Made by a program: the position numbers and the translations under genes
Shown here: piece by piece, positions 36,339-47,479 of the stretch
Position numbering within the stretch: position 1 is the first letter of the stretch
Layout: every line of letters starts with the position of its first letter
NCBI GenBank assembly: GCA_002898275.1
Contig: BEIQ01000001.1
Span: forward strand, 303,899-367,898
Origin: a bacterium HR40
Lineage (GTDB): Bacteria; Pseudomonadota; Alphaproteobacteria; Geminicoccales; Geminicoccaceae
DNA length: 64,000 bases
Direction: 5' to 3'
The notes under the pieces: model-generated
What the model was told of the DNA's origin: nothing
Database searches by the model: none
The model's input: the letters and a program-made list of their open reading frames with translations, nothing else

Positions 36339-36896
36339 TCAGCCTCGCAAAGGGGTGCCGGCCGCAGCCGGGTGGACGAGCCCGTGGCGGACCCAAGCGA
36401 CGAGGGGCAGGGCGGCGAGATTGGCCTCGAGCTTGCCCACCACCTGCCCCAAAGTGTGCTGCAGGCCGTCGACGCCGAAAGCGAGCCACAAGAAGACGAG
36501 GCTGTCGACCGTGGCTCCGAGCAGTCCCGAGGCGAGAACCGCGAGATAGAGCCGCTTGCGGGCGAGCGGCGTATAGATGGCGGCGTCGAAGCTCTCGCTC
36601 AACAGAAAGGCAGCGCCCGAGGCGAGGGCGAGAGCGGTCGGGGCGACGAGGGTCGACAGCACGGCCCCGGCGAGGATCGCCCCCACCACGGCGCGCAGTC
36701 CGAACACGAGCTGGACGATGTCCCGCAACACCAGGGCGAGTCCGATCATCACGACCCCGCTCGGGGCGAGCAGGCCAGGTGCTACGGGCAGGAGACAGGG
36801 TCCTGCAGGGACGCACACGCTCCCGACATGGCCCACCATCCAGTTGGCGGCCGGGATGGTGGCGAGAAAGGCGAGGATAGCGAAGTAACGGGACAT
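36339..36896 (-). CDS. VUT-family (DUF165/YhhQ-like) queuosine precursor transporter
   Basis: A 185-residue inner-membrane protein with about six hydrophobic segments. It shows the family pattern TIPAANWMVGHVG near the start, VMIGLALVLRDIVQLVFGLRA, then SFDAAIYTPLARKRLYLAVLASGLLGATVDSLVFLWLAFG in pieces. The RD in the second helix and the D-SxxF motif are typical of YhhQ, the preQ0/preQ1 importer. A longer frame on the same strand exists but this one gives family text throughout. Upstream of it on the same strand is tRNA-Pro. Confidence 0.8.
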   Translation of the reverse strand: MSRYFAILAFLATIPAANWMVGHVGSVCVPAGPCLLPVAPGLLAPSGVVMIGLALVLRDIVQLVFGLRAVVGAILAGAVLSTLVAPTALALASGAAFLLSESFDAAIYTPLARKRLYLAVLASGLLGATVDSLVFLWLAFGVDGLQHTLGQVVGKLEANLAALPLVAWVRHGLVHPAAAGTPLRG

Positions 36897-36951
36897 TCAG
36901 CACATTCGCGGGGAAAGGCGGATCCGACGGATCGCGATCGCCGGGACGCGA

Positions 36952-37028
36952 TGGTCGGAGTGGGGCGATTCGAACGCCCGACCCCCGCCTCCCGAAGGCG
37001 GTGCTCTACCAGGCTGAGCTACACTCCG
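36952..37028 (-). tRNA. tRNA-Pro (CGG anticodon)
   Basis: A full cloverleaf on the minus strand: 7-bp acceptor CGGAGTG/CACTCCG, an anticodon arm CCGCC-TTCGGGA-GGCGG with CGG in the loop, and a GGGCG-TTCGAAT-CGCCC T-arm. The 3' CCA is encoded (36954-36952). Confidence 0.95.
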
Positions 37029-37176
37029 GCCGGGCGTGGTATAGGGCCACCGCCGGCAGGCGGCAAGAGCCGAGCGGCGGCGAGCGAACGCGGGCGGCAC
37101 CGGCTCCCAGGGGCGTTAACGCTTTCTCCATTCCCCCTCGCCAGAGTGCCGGCGACGGATGGGAGATGGGACCACG

Positions 37177-37575
37177 ATGCCTGCGACCCAAGTGCTCGTC
37201 GTCGACGATGTGCGCAGCGAGCGGCTGCTGCTGCGGCATGCCCTCGTCGATGTCGAGCCGGCAGTGGAGATCGTCGAGGCCGATGGCCATGAGGGGGCGC
37301 TTGCCGCCTATCGCCGGCGACCGGCGGATGTGGTGTTCCTCGACGTCGTCCTGCGTGCCGCGACCGGGCTGCGCACCCTCGAGGAATTGCTCGCCTTCGA
37401 TCCGCGCGCCTTTGTGGTCATGGTCTCGCATCACAGCACCCGAGAGCACGTGTTGCAGGCGCTGCGCCTCGGCGCCCGCGACTTCGTGGTCAAGCCGTTC
37501 TCGCTGCAGAAGCTCGCCGATATTCTCGCCCGAGCGGCCCACGAACGGCGCGCCCTCACGCCGCTGTCTCCCTGA
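37177..37575 (+). CDS. Stand-alone CheY-like receiver protein
   Basis: A 132-residue single receiver domain with no output domain. It has the acidic pair in VVDDVRSE, the phospho-accepting aspartate in VVFLDVVLR, a serine at the Thr position (VVMVSHHS) and the conserved lysine in FVVKPFSLQ. So it can be phosphorylated and should signal by binding a partner. ATG 37177 is preferred for its GGGA spacing and family length; ATG 37159 would add six residues. Its last 20 nt overlap the end of the convergent EAL-like gene. Confidence 0.88.
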   Translation: MPATQVLVVDDVRSERLLLRHALVDVEPAVEIVEADGHEGALAAYRRRPADVVFLDVVLRAATGLRTLEELLAFDPRAFVVMVSHHSTREHVLQALRLGARDFVVKPFSLQKLADILARAAHERRALTPLSP

Positions 37576-38794
37576 TCTCGGCAGCGTGCTGACGGACGAG
37601 CCGGTCGACGAGCCAGCCCTGCACATGGCGGATGCCGAGCCGCAAGGCGGCCGCTAGCGCCTCCCGGCGGTCACAGCGGGTGAGCACCACGGTGGCCGCT
37701 GGCAGCGTCGCCAGCCGACGCCCGAGTTCGGGGTCCAAAAAGCGGTCCGGGTCCGCGTCGCCGAAGGCGAGCTTGACGATGCTCACCTCGAAGACGCGGG
37801 GCGAGACGAGGTCGAGGACCGCCGGAGCGAGACCGTCGGCAGCGACGCGGAATCCCGCCTCTTTCAGTTGCCGCTGGAGAGGGGCGCCGGCGCAAAGGTC
37901 GACGAGGAGCTCGCTCCAGTCGAGCTCGATGGTGACATCGAGGTGGAAGCGGCGGACCCGATCGCGGAACCAGCCGAACTCCGGTGTGGCGAGCGCCGCG
38001 GCGGAGAGATTGATGCCAAGCGGCGTTTGGCCGAGGGAACGGTCGAGGAGCAGCTGGGTGAGCAGCAGCCGATCGAGATGGCGGCGAAGCTCGTGGTAGA
38101 GCGGGGTGCCTTCGGCCAAGCCGAGGCGGGGAAAGTGCGCCCGCGCGATCTCGGCGAGATCGGTGTAGAGTTCGACGTAGAGAGGTTTCGGCTGGGGCCC
38201 CAGCTGCCACACCGGCTGGCGGCGAAGGAAGGGTGCGAGTTCGAGGCCGTCGAGGAGAGGCAGCAGCGCTGCCAGCTTCGCGGCATCGAGCGCACCGGCG
38301 AGGCCGAGGGAACCGGAGCTGGCGTCGGCGGGTCGGCCCGATGCCTCCTCGGGGAATGGTCCCGTGGCCAGAGTTGGCGCCGCCTCCTCCATGCCGTCCC
38401 CCACCTCGTCGAGCCGTTCGCGCAGCTCGACATAGCCCTCGGGAAGGGAGAAGAGCTCGCAAGGCTGGGGTAGCCGGCCGACGATCGTTCCACCCCCCTG
38501 CTCGACCTCGAAGAGCGCCGCAAGCCACCTGCCGATATCCGCCGGGCGCTCTTCGAGCAGGAGGAGGAGGCGCTTGCCCCCCAGGGTATAGAGACGGCCA
38601 CGGTAGCGCTCGGCGATCTCGGCGAGGCCGTTGCGCACGAAATGGAACCACGCCGGCGAGCGGCGACTGGCAGGAAATCGCGCGAGGCGCACGAGCACGG
38701 CGAGGGCCGGCTGCTTTTGCCGACAAAGCCGCTGCAGATCGGCGATGGCATCCTCGCGCTGCATCGTCCTGCCCGTGAAACCCGTCGCCAGCAT
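37556..38794 (-). CDS. Degenerate EAL-domain protein
   Basis: A 412-residue protein whose C-terminal ~240 residues follow the EAL fold: GINLSAAALATPEF matches the N-L-S strand, IELDWSELL takes the place of the EITE strand, GFRVAADGLAPAVLDL the place of DDFG, IVKLAF that of the K-x-D strand, and GIRHVQGWLVDRLV the QG-Y strand. The EAL signature and the metal-binding DD pair are missing, so it probably does not hydrolyse cyclic-di-GMP. An N-terminal ~130-residue region (CRQKQPALAVLVRLARFP) is unrecognised. The start could instead be the ATG at 38764. Confidence 0.72.
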   Translation of the reverse strand: MLATGFTGRTMQREDAIADLQRLCRQKQPALAVLVRLARFPASRRSPAWFHFVRNGLAEIAERYRGRLYTLGGKRLLLLLEERPADIGRWLAALFEVEQGGGTIVGRLPQPCELFSLPEGYVELRERLDEVGDGMEEAAPTLATGPFPEEASGRPADASSGSLGLAGALDAAKLAALLPLLDGLELAPFLRRQPVWQLGPQPKPLYVELYTDLAEIARAHFPRLGLAEGTPLYHELRRHLDRLLLTQLLLDRSLGQTPLGINLSAAALATPEFGWFRDRVRRFHLDVTIELDWSELLVDLCAGAPLQRQLKEAGFRVAADGLAPAVLDLVSPRVFEVSIVKLAFGDADPDRFLDPELGRRLATLPAATVVLTRCDRREALAAALRLGIRHVQGWLVDRLVRQHAAEIRETAA

Positions 38795-39171
38795 GGCGGG
38801 GGAGGGTTAAGGAAGGGTTTAAGGGTCGGGCTGGTCCGCGACCTGCCGGCAGGGCTGCGCTCCGCAAGCCAGCGGTGCTCGTCTCTCGAGCACGATCTCG
38901 CCAACCGGCTCGGATCGCCGCCGCGATCGGCCGGAGGAGGGCGCGAGCTTTGGTGCGATCGACCTGCGACGGTAGGGAGGAGCGACGTGGCCGTCAGCCA
39001 GGCCGGGGCGGCGGCGGTCGAGCCCTGCGCTGCAAGCCGGGATACGACCGCCCGCGCCATTGACCCAGGCGCTCGGCACCGCTAGCTTCCGCCTCCCGAT
39101 CGGGCGCCGCCTGAAGCCTTCGGCGCCGCCGGGGAGCACCGTCGAACCGACTACGTCAACGGAGTCCGCCA
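38795..39171. other. Intergenic region upstream of ilvB, no convincing gene
   Basis: 377 nt between the divergent EAL-like gene and ilvB. It contains an AT-rich TTAA-N8-TTAA motif (38807-38822) close to the EAL-like start, a hairpin near ilvB (39103-39127), and a GTG frame with a good ribosome site (38987-39085, 32 codons) that is not rich in Ile, Leu or Val. Open frames on the minus strand across it look like noise. Confidence 0.5.
39103..39127 (+). promoter_or_regulatory. Leader hairpin before ilvB
   Basis: GGCGCCG (39103-39109) pairs with CGGCGCC (39121-39127) across an 11-nt loop, 45 nt before the ilvB ATG. It could be part of an attenuator or an mRNA-stabilising stem. There is no U-tract and no branched-chain-rich leader peptide, so regulation by attenuation is not shown. 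Confidence 0.35.
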
Positions 39172-40968
39172 ATGACCGCGCCGCGAGAGACCCTGTCGCA
39201 GCCAGCCGATGTCGTCACGGCGACCGGCGCGCAGGTGGTACTCCGGGCGCTCGTGGATCAGGGTGTCGACGTCATTTTTGGCTATCCCGGCGGGGCGGTG
39301 CTGCCGATCTACGACGAACTGTTCAAGCAGGATCGCATCTTCCACGTCCTCGTGCGCCACGAGCAGGCGGCGGTCCATGCCGCCGAGGGTTACGCCCGCT
39401 CGACCGGTAAGGTGGGGGTCGTGCTGGTGACCTCGGGGCCGGGTGCCACCAACACGGTGACCGGGCTCACCGACGCGCTCATGGACAGCGTGCCGATCGT
39501 CTGCCTCACCGGCCAAGTGCCCACCCACATGATCGGCAACGATGCCTTCCAGGAAGCCGACACGGTGGGCATCACCCGTCCCTGCACCAAGCACAATTAT
39601 CTCGTTTCCCGGCCCGAGGACCTCGCGCGCGTCATCCACGAAGCCTTTTCGGTGGCGCGTTCGGGCCGGCCGGGGCCGGTGGTGGTGGATCTGCCGAAGA
39701 ACATCCTCATGGGCTCCGCCCCCTATGTCGGGCCGGAGGCCGCGCGCAGGCGCTCGGTGGCGGTCCGACGGCGGCCGGACCGCGAGCGGATCCGTCAAGC
39801 GGTGGAGCTGCTGGCGCGGGCGGAGCGGCCGATCTTCTATGTCGGCGGTGGAGTGATCAACTCCGGCGATCGCGCCTGCGAGCTGCTGCGCGAGCTGGTG
39901 CGCCGCAGCGGCGCTCCGATCACCCTCACCCTCATGGGCCTCGGTGCCTATCCGGCCGACGATCCGCAGTATCTCGGCATGGTCGGCATGCACGGTACTT
40001 ACGAGGCCAATATGGCGATGCACGACTGCGATCTGATGATCGCCATCGGTGCGCGCTTCGACGACCGGGTGACAGGGCGGCTCGATCGCTTCTCGCCCCA
40101 CAGCCGCAAAGTCCACATCGACATCGATCCCTCGTCGATCAACAAGAACGTGCCGGTCGACGTGGCGATCGTCGGCGACGCCGGCGAGGCGCTGGCGGCG
40201 ATGCTCGAGGCCTGGAGCGCCTTGGGGGAGGAGCCACGACGGAGCCGGATGGACGCCTGGTGGGAGCAGATCCGCCGTTGGCGGGCCGTCGATAGCCTGC
40301 GTTTCCGGCCGAGCCGGGACGTGATCAAGCCGCAGCACGCGATCCGCCGTCTGTGGGAGCTCACCCGGGGGATGGATCCGATCGTCACCACCGACGTCGG
40401 CCAGCACCAGATGTGGGCCGCCCAGTATTTCCATCTGTTCGCGCCGCGCCGCTGGCTCACCTCGGGCGGCCTCGGCACCATGGGCTACGGTTTCCCGGCC
40501 GCCATCGGCGCCCAAATCGCCCATCCCGACCGCCTGGTCATCAACATTTCCGGCGACGCCTCCTGGGTGATGAACATGCAGGAGATGTCGACCGCGATGC
40601 AGTACCGCCTACCGGTCAAGATCTTCCTCGTGAACAACGAGTACATGGGCATGGTGCGCCAGTGGCAGGACTTCTTCCACGGCAGCCGGCGCGCCGAGAG
40701 CTACATGGCGGCTTTGCCCGACTTCGTGAAGCTGGCGGAGGCCTTCGGTGCCAAAGGCCTGCGGGCGACGCATCCGGACGAGCTCGACGATGTCATCCGC
40801 GAGATGCTGGCGACGCCTGGGCTCGTGCTCGCCGACATCGTGGTCGACAAGGTCGAGAACGTCTACCCGATGATCCCGGGCGGTGCCGCCCACAACGAGA
40901 TCAAGCTGTGCCCGGAGGACGACGGGCCCCACGAGCCGGTATCCGAGGAGGGTATGGTCCTCGTCTGA
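39172..40968 (+). CDS. ilvB: Acetolactate synthase large (catalytic) subunit
   Basis: A 598-residue ThDP enzyme making acetolactate and acetohydroxybutyrate for valine, leucine and isoleucine. Key landmarks: IFGYPGGAVLPIYDELF, the catalytic glutamate in VRHEQAAVHAAEGYAR, the FAD-binding central domain (IGARFDDRVTGRL) and the ThDP-magnesium motif SGDASWVMNMQEM followed by NNEYMGMVRQWQ. Full length. GGAG lies about seven bases before the ATG. Followed by its regulatory subunit gene and ilvC. Confidence 0.97.
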   Translation: MTAPRETLSQPADVVTATGAQVVLRALVDQGVDVIFGYPGGAVLPIYDELFKQDRIFHVLVRHEQAAVHAAEGYARSTGKVGVVLVTSGPGATNTVTGLTDALMDSVPIVCLTGQVPTHMIGNDAFQEADTVGITRPCTKHNYLVSRPEDLARVIHEAFSVARSGRPGPVVVDLPKNILMGSAPYVGPEAARRRSVAVRRRPDRERIRQAVELLARAERPIFYVGGGVINSGDRACELLRELVRRSGAPITLTLMGLGAYPADDPQYLGMVGMHGTYEANMAMHDCDLMIAIGARFDDRVTGRLDRFSPHSRKVHIDIDPSSINKNVPVDVAIVGDAGEALAAMLEAWSALGEEPRRSRMDAWWEQIRRWRAVDSLRFRPSRDVIKPQHAIRRLWELTRGMDPIVTTDVGQHQMWAAQYFHLFAPRRWLTSGGLGTMGYGFPAAIGAQIAHPDRLVINISGDASWVMNMQEMSTAMQYRLPVKIFLVNNEYMGMVRQWQDFFHGSRRAESYMAALPDFVKLAEAFGAKGLRATHPDELDDVIREMLATPGLVLADIVVDKVENVYPMIPGGAAHNEIKLCPEDDGPHEPVSEEGMVLV

Positions 40969-41037
40969 GATCGACGGGCGGTTCCGTTTCGCGACCGTCC
41001 TCCGCGGGTCCGTATCCCCTTGTGCCGGAACCGAGCG

Positions 41038-42616
<1,579 letters not shown>

Positions 42617-42678
42617 CGCGTCGTCCAGCCGGTCGCGCGGCGGCGATCACCCGCCCCGGCGGCCGGGATCGGAGATCC

Positions 42679-44319
42679 ATGGATCGCGCCCTCTTCCTCC
42701 AAGCGCGGGCCTGGCCATTCGCCGAGGCGCGCAATCTCCTGAGGCGGTTCGAGCAGGGGCCGCCCGAGAAAGGCTATGTCCTGTTCGAAACCGGCTACGG
42801 ACCCTCCGGCTTGCCGCACATCGGCACCTTCGCCGAGGTGTTCCGCACCACTTTGGTGCGTCAGGCGTTCCACCGACTGTCCGATCTCCCGACCCGGCTG
42901 TTCGCCTTTTCCGACGACATGGACGGGTTGCGCCGCATCCCGGACAACATCCCGAATCCGGAGATGCTGCGCGCGCATCTCGGCAAGCCGCTGACCGCCG
43001 TCCCCGACCCGTTCGGCACCCACGACAGCTATGGCGCCCACATGAATGCCCGGCTGCGGGCGTTCCTCGACGCCTTCGGTTTCGACTACGAGTTCAAGAG
43101 CGCCACCGAATGCTACCGATCGGGCCTCTTCGACCGGGTGCTGCTCGAGGTCCTGGCCAAGCACGAGGAGATCCGCGCGCTCGTCATCCCCCATCTCGGC
43201 CCCGAACGCCGCGCCACCTACAGCCCGTTCTTGCCCATCTCACCGAAGACCGGGAGGGTGCTGCAGGTGCCCATCCTCGAACGCCATCCCGAGCGTGGCA
43301 CGGTGGTGTTCCGCGACGAGGACGGTACGCTCACCGAGGTGCCGGTCACTGGCGGCCATTGCAAGTTGCAGTGGCGTGCCGACTGGGCGCTCAGGTGGAC
43401 GGCGCTCGGGGTCGACTACGAGATGGCCGGCAAAGATCTGATCGACTCGGTCAAGCTTTCGGGGCAGATCTGCCGCGTTCTCGGCGGCAGGCCGCCCGAG
43501 GGCTTCATCTACGAGCTCTTTCTCGACGAGAAGGGAGAGAAGATCTCGAAGTCGAAAGGCAACGGTCTGACGATCGAGGAGTGGTTGCGCTACGGCACGA
43601 AGGAAGGGCTCATGCTCTTCCTTTATCAGCACCCGCGCAAGGCCAAGCGACTCTACTTCGACGTCATTCCGCGTAACGAGGACGAGTATCAACAGCACCT
43701 CGAGGCGTTCCCGCTGCAAAACGAGGGCCAGCAGCTCGACAACCCGGTCTGGCACATCCACAACGGCGTGCCCCCGCTGGAACGGCTGCCCATCAGCTAC
43801 ACCATGCTGCTCAACCTGGCGAGCGTCGCCAGTGCCGAGGATCCGGAAGTCCTCTGGCAGTTCATCCGTCGCTACGCGCCGGAGGCATCGCCGCAGCGTT
43901 ACCCCCGGCTCGCCATCCTGGTGGAACGCGCCATCGCTTACTATCGGGACTTCGTGGCCCCTGCCAAACGCTACCGATTGCCGAACGGGCGCGAGCGGGC
44001 GGCCCTCGTCGAGCTGCGCGAGTGGCTTTCGGGCCTTTCCCCGGACGCTTCGGCCGAGACGATCCAGAACGGGCTCTACGAGATTGGCCGACGGCACGGT
44101 TTTACCGAGCTGCGCGAGTGGTTCGCTGCCCTCTACGAAGTTCTCCTCGGCCAGCCCGCGGGTCCGCGTTTCGGCTCGTTCATCGCCTATTACGGTATTC
44201 CCGAGACGCTGGCGCTGATCGATGCCGCCCTTGCCGGCAAGCTCGCTGCTGGCACATCGGCCGTGCCGACCCGAGACGGACCGGACTTCCGTGAACGAGG
44301 CCCGGCAGATCGCCCTTGA
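42679..44319 (+). CDS. lysS: Lysyl-tRNA synthetase, class I (LysK type)
   Basis: A 546-residue class I enzyme, unrelated in fold to the class II LysRS of most bacteria but standard in alphaproteobacteria and archaea. The HIGH-type motif is PHIGTFAEV, preceded by FETGYGPSG, and KISKSKGNG is the KMSKS motif. The zinc-binding-type and stem-contact domains follow ([18 protein letters not shown]). ATG at 42679 has GGAG just before it. Its 3' end overlaps the rsmB start by 29 nt. Confidence 0.96.
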   Translation: MDRALFLQARAWPFAEARNLLRRFEQGPPEKGYVLFETGYGPSGLPHIGTFAEVFRTTLVRQAFHRLSDLPTRLFAFSDDMDGLRRIPDNIPNPEMLRAHLGKPLTAVPDPFGTHDSYGAHMNARLRAFLDAFGFDYEFKSATECYRSGLFDRVLLEVLAKHEEIRALVIPHLGPERRATYSPFLPISPKTGRVLQVPILERHPERGTVVFRDEDGTLTEVPVTGGHCKLQWRADWALRWTALGVDYEMAGKDLIDSVKLSGQICRVLGGRPPEGFIYELFLDEKGEKISKSKGNGLTIEEWLRYGTKEGLMLFLYQHPRKAKRLYFDVIPRNEDEYQQHLEAFPLQNEGQQLDNPVWHIHNGVPPLERLPISYTMLLNLASVASAEDPEVLWQFIRRYAPEASPQRYPRLAILVERAIAYYRDFVAPAKRYRLPNGRERAALVELREWLSGLSPDASAETIQNGLYEIGRRHGFTELREWFAALYEVLLGQPAGPRFGSFIAYYGIPETLALIDAALAGKLAAGTSAVPTRDGPDFRERGPADRP

Positions 44320-45571
44320 CGTGCTCGAGGCCGTGTTCGCGCCGAGGCCGCGTCCGGCCGACGAGGTCTTTCATCGCCACCGGCTGCTTTCCCGCCTCGC
44401 GCCACGCGATCGCGCCTTTGCCCGACTGCTGTGGGCGACGACGCTGCGCCGCCTAGGCGAGATCGACCGCACCCTCGATCGTTTCCTGCAGCGGCGGCCG
44501 AAACGCACGGCGCGCAACATCCTGCGCCTGGCCGCAGCCCAGCTCGTCTTTCTCGGCACGCCGGCCCATGCCGCGGTGGCCGAGAGCGTGGCTCTCGCCC
44601 GCCAGCGCATTCCGGCCCAGGCGGGCTTCGTCAACGCGGTTTGTCGTCGTCTCGCCGTCGCACTGCCGTCACCCCTCGTGGGCGAAGAGGCGGCGCGGGC
44701 GAACACCCCTGCCTGGCTCTTCGCACGATGGAGCCGGACCTACGGGGAGGCGAAGGCGCTCTCTATCGCCGCCATGCATCTGCGCGAGCCGCCGCTCGAC
44801 TTGCAGCTGCGCGAGCGGAGCGAAGAGTGGGCCGAGCGTCTCGGCGGCGAATGGCTGCCTGACGGCACCCTGCGTCGGCCGCCGGGAGGAGCGGTCGAGG
44901 AACTCCCAGGCTATGCCGAGGGCGCGTTTTGGGTCCAGGACGTCGCGGCAGCCCTGCCGGCACGGCTTCTGGGCGACGTCCGCGGGCGGCCGGTGGTGGA
45001 TCTCTGCGCGGCACCAGGCGGCAAGACGGCGCAACTGTGCACGCGGGGAGCCCAGGTGACGGCGGTCGAGTCCCACCCAGCCCGCGCTGCCCTGTTGCGG
45101 GCGAACCTCCGCCGGTTGGGTTTGACGGCGGAGGTGGTGGAAGCCGATGTGCGGCAATTCCGGCCGACGACCCCCGCGACCTCGGTGTTGCTGGATGCCC
45201 CCTGTTCGGCGACCGGCACCATTCGCCGCCATCCCGACATTCCTTGGGCTCGCCGACCCGAGGACATCCCGCGGCTCGTCACCCTGCAGCGTCAGTTCCT
45301 GGCGGCGGCGGTCGAGATGCTGGCGCCCGGCGGAATCCTCGTCTACGCCGTGTGCTCGCTCGAGGCGGAGGAAGGGCCCGAGATCGTGGCCGACGCCCTT
45401 CGTGCCCATCCCGAACTCGAACGGCTGCCGGTGCGGCCGCAGGAACTGGCGGGCCTTCCCGTCGACCTCACCCCGGCCGGGGAGGTGCGCACCCTGCCTT
45501 GCCATCTCGCCGAGCGCGGGGGTATGGATGGCTTTTTCGTGGCGCGGTTGCGCCACCGTCAACGGAGCTGA
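44291..45571 (+). CDS. rsmB: 16S rRNA m5C967-type methyltransferase RsmB
   Basis: A 426-residue enzyme with an N-terminal NusB-like helical domain ([16 protein letters not shown], ~1-135) and a C-terminal SAM methyltransferase domain. [14 protein letters not shown] binds SAM. The PC motif cysteine is in [18 protein letters not shown] and the nucleophile is in [15 protein letters not shown] at 44291 is the start, 29 nt inside lysS; the frame is open further up but without family text. Lies 8 nt before purH, a linkage widespread in alphaproteobacteria. Confidence 0.93.
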   Translation: MNEARQIALDVLEAVFAPRPRPADEVFHRHRLLSRLAPRDRAFARLLWATTLRRLGEIDRTLDRFLQRRPKRTARNILRLAAAQLVFLGTPAHAAVAESVALARQRIPAQAGFVNAVCRRLAVALPSPLVGEEAARANTPAWLFARWSRTYGEAKALSIAAMHLREPPLDLQLRERSEEWAERLGGEWLPDGTLRRPPGGAVEELPGYAEGAFWVQDVAAALPARLLGDVRGRPVVDLCAAPGGKTAQLCTRGAQVTAVESHPARAALLRANLRRLGLTAEVVEADVRQFRPTTPATSVLLDAPCSATGTIRRHPDIPWARRPEDIPRLVTLQRQFLAAAVEMLAPGGILVYAVCSLEAEEGPEIVADALRAHPELERLPVRPQELAGLPVDLTPAGEVRTLPCHLAERGGMDGFFVARLRHRQRS

Positions 45572-45579
45572 GACCAGCC

Positions 45580-47130
45580 ATGGACATTGTGCCGATCCGC
45601 CGGGCGCTGCTGGCCGTTGCCGACAAGACCGGAATCGTCGAGTTCGCGCGCACCCTTCGCGCCTGCGATGTCGAACTGCTGTCGACGGGTGGCACCGCCC
45701 GGGTGCTGCGGGAGGCGGGGCTGCCCGTGGTCGAGGTGGGCGAGCGCACGGGGGTGGGAGAGATCCTGGGCGGCCGCGTCAAGACCCTGCATCCCGTGGT
45801 GCACGCGGCCATCCTGGCGCGTCGCGGGGTGGCCGACGACATGGCCACCCTCGAGCGCCTCGGCATCCAGCCGATCGATCTCGTGGTGGTCAGCCTCTAT
45901 CCGTTCGAGGACATGGTAGCCTCGGGCGCCGACGCGGCGAGTTGCATCGAACACATCGATATCGGCGGTCCCGCGATGATCCGGGCGGCGGCCAAGAACT
46001 TCGAAGCGGTGACGGTGGTGACCGAGCCCGCCGACTATCGGCGGGTCGCGGAAGCCCTGCGCGAGCGAGGCGGAACGGACCTCGCGTTGCGGCGGGAGCT
46101 CGCCCGCCGGGCCTTCGCCCGCACCGCGGCCTATGACGCCGCCATCACCGAGTGGTTGCGCGGAGCCCCCGGGGAGCCGCCGGAGGACCGCTTGCTCGTC
46201 GCGGGAGTGTGCCTGCGCCGGCTCCGCTACGGCGAAAACCCCCACCAGCAGGCCGCGGTCTACCGGGCAGGCGCGATCCGGCCCGGCGCGGTCACCGCGA
46301 CTCTCCTCCAGGGCAAGGAACCGAGCTTCAACAACCTCCTCGATGCCGATGCCGCCTTCGAGGCGGTGGCCGAATTCGACGATCCGGCAGTCGTGATCGT
46401 CAAGCACAACACCCCTTGCGGTGTCGCCGAAGCGCAGGATCCGCTCGATGCCTGGAAGCTCGCGCTCGCCTGCGATCCGGTGAGCGCATTCGGTGGCATC
46501 GTCGCCGTCAATCGTCCCCTCGATGCCGTCCTGGCGGAGGAGCTCACCCGTCTTTTCCTGGAAGTGGTGATCGCTCCCGAGGTCCTTCCCGAGGCGCGCG
46601 ACGTGCTCGCCCGCAGACCCCAGCTCCGGGTCCTGACAACCGGCGGCATGCCGGAGCGCAGCCAGCCCTCCCTCGTTCTGCGCTCGGTGGCAGGCGGTAT
46701 CCTCGCCCAGAGCCGGGATGCGGCCACGCTCGCGGCCGAGGATCTGCGCACCGTCACCCGCAGGACGCCGAACGAGCAGGAGCTCGCGGACTTGCTCTTC
46801 GCGTGGAAGGTGGTCAAGCACGTCCGCTCCAATGCCATCGTGCTCGCGCGCGGACGGGCGACCGTCGGGATCGGCGCGGGCCAGACGAGCCGGGTCGATG
46901 CCGTGCGCATGGCCGTGCGCAAGGCGGAAGCCGAGCGCGGCTGCCGGCCCTGTGTCGTCGCCTCGGACGGCTTCTTTCCTTTCCCCGACGGTCTGGTCGC
47001 GGCGATCGAGGCAGGGGCCACTGCGGCCATCCAGCCAGGCGGTTCGGTGCGCGACGCCGAGGTGATCGCCGCCGCTGACCGACACGGCATCGCCATGGTG
47101 TTCACCGGAGTGCGGCATTTCCGCCACTGA
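45580..47130 (+). CDS. purH: Bifunctional AICAR transformylase/IMP cyclohydrolase
   Basis: A 516-residue enzyme for the last two steps of IMP synthesis. The N-terminal cyclohydrolase domain has [15 protein letters not shown] and [18 protein letters not shown]. The C-terminal transformylase has [28 protein letters not shown] (catalytic Lys-His) and [12 protein letters not shown]. It ends GVRHFRH, the usual terminus. Downstream of rsmB. Confidence 0.97.
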   Translation: MDIVPIRRALLAVADKTGIVEFARTLRACDVELLSTGGTARVLREAGLPVVEVGERTGVGEILGGRVKTLHPVVHAAILARRGVADDMATLERLGIQPIDLVVVSLYPFEDMVASGADAASCIEHIDIGGPAMIRAAAKNFEAVTVVTEPADYRRVAEALRERGGTDLALRRELARRAFARTAAYDAAITEWLRGAPGEPPEDRLLVAGVCLRRLRYGENPHQQAAVYRAGAIRPGAVTATLLQGKEPSFNNLLDADAAFEAVAEFDDPAVVIVKHNTPCGVAEAQDPLDAWKLALACDPVSAFGGIVAVNRPLDAVLAEELTRLFLEVVIAPEVLPEARDVLARRPQLRVLTTGGMPERSQPSLVLRSVAGGILAQSRDAATLAAEDLRTVTRRTPNEQELADLLFAWKVVKHVRSNAIVLARGRATVGIGAGQTSRVDAVRMAVRKAEAERGCRPCVVASDGFFPFPDGLVAAIEAGATAAIQPGGSVRDAEVIAAADRHGIAMVFTGVRHFRH

Positions 47131-47479
47131 GCCGGCCAGGCTTCGCTCCAGGCGAGGCCGTTAACCGGAAATCAACCCTTCGCGTGGATCCTCGCCGAGG
47201 CGCGAGCGGCACGGCCCGCCGCCCCCATGTGTTCCCCGTCACACCGCCGTCGCCGGTACGGAGGCACATTCGGGCGTTCGGACGATGCGGTTCCGCCCAG
47301 GCGGAGAAAGGCGATGTGGGAGCGTCTCGTGGCATGGTTGCTGGTCGTCGGCTTCGGCGTGAGCCTGCTCCTCGACAAACCCGTGCCGCTCGCCATCGCC
47401 CCTTGAGCACCCGCGGGCGTCTTGCCGCCCGGTGGCCGCCCACATAGATGGCCGGCTGGCCGCAGGGCGGAGGAGTCCG
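47131..47479. other. Intergenic region downstream of purH
   Basis: 349 nt. Holds a TTAA-N7-TCAAC motif (47161-47176) resembling a CtrA box with one mismatch, and the 30-codon frame listed separately. No terminator hairpin with a U-run was found after purH. Confidence 0.5.
47314..47406 (+). CDS. Possible 30-residue single-helix membrane peptide
   Basis: An ATG preceded by GGAGAAAGG opens a short frame, MWERLVAWLLVVGFGVSL in its first 18 residues, followed by LLDKPVPLAIAP and a TGA. A charged cap, a hydrophobic helix of ~16 residues and a good ribosome site make expression plausible. It matches no family that I recognise and could be chance. Confidence 0.35.
   Translation: MWERLVAWLLVVGFGVSLLLDKPVPLAIAP

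Noticed and set aside
36333-37292. A plus-strand frame with VGRFERPTPASRRR
   Set aside because: The same artefact, antisense to tRNA-Pro and to the VUT transporter gene.
38987-39085. A 32-codon GTG frame with GGGAGGAG before it, as an ilv leader peptide
   Set aside because: It has no run of Ile, Leu or Val codons, so it does not look like an attenuator peptide.
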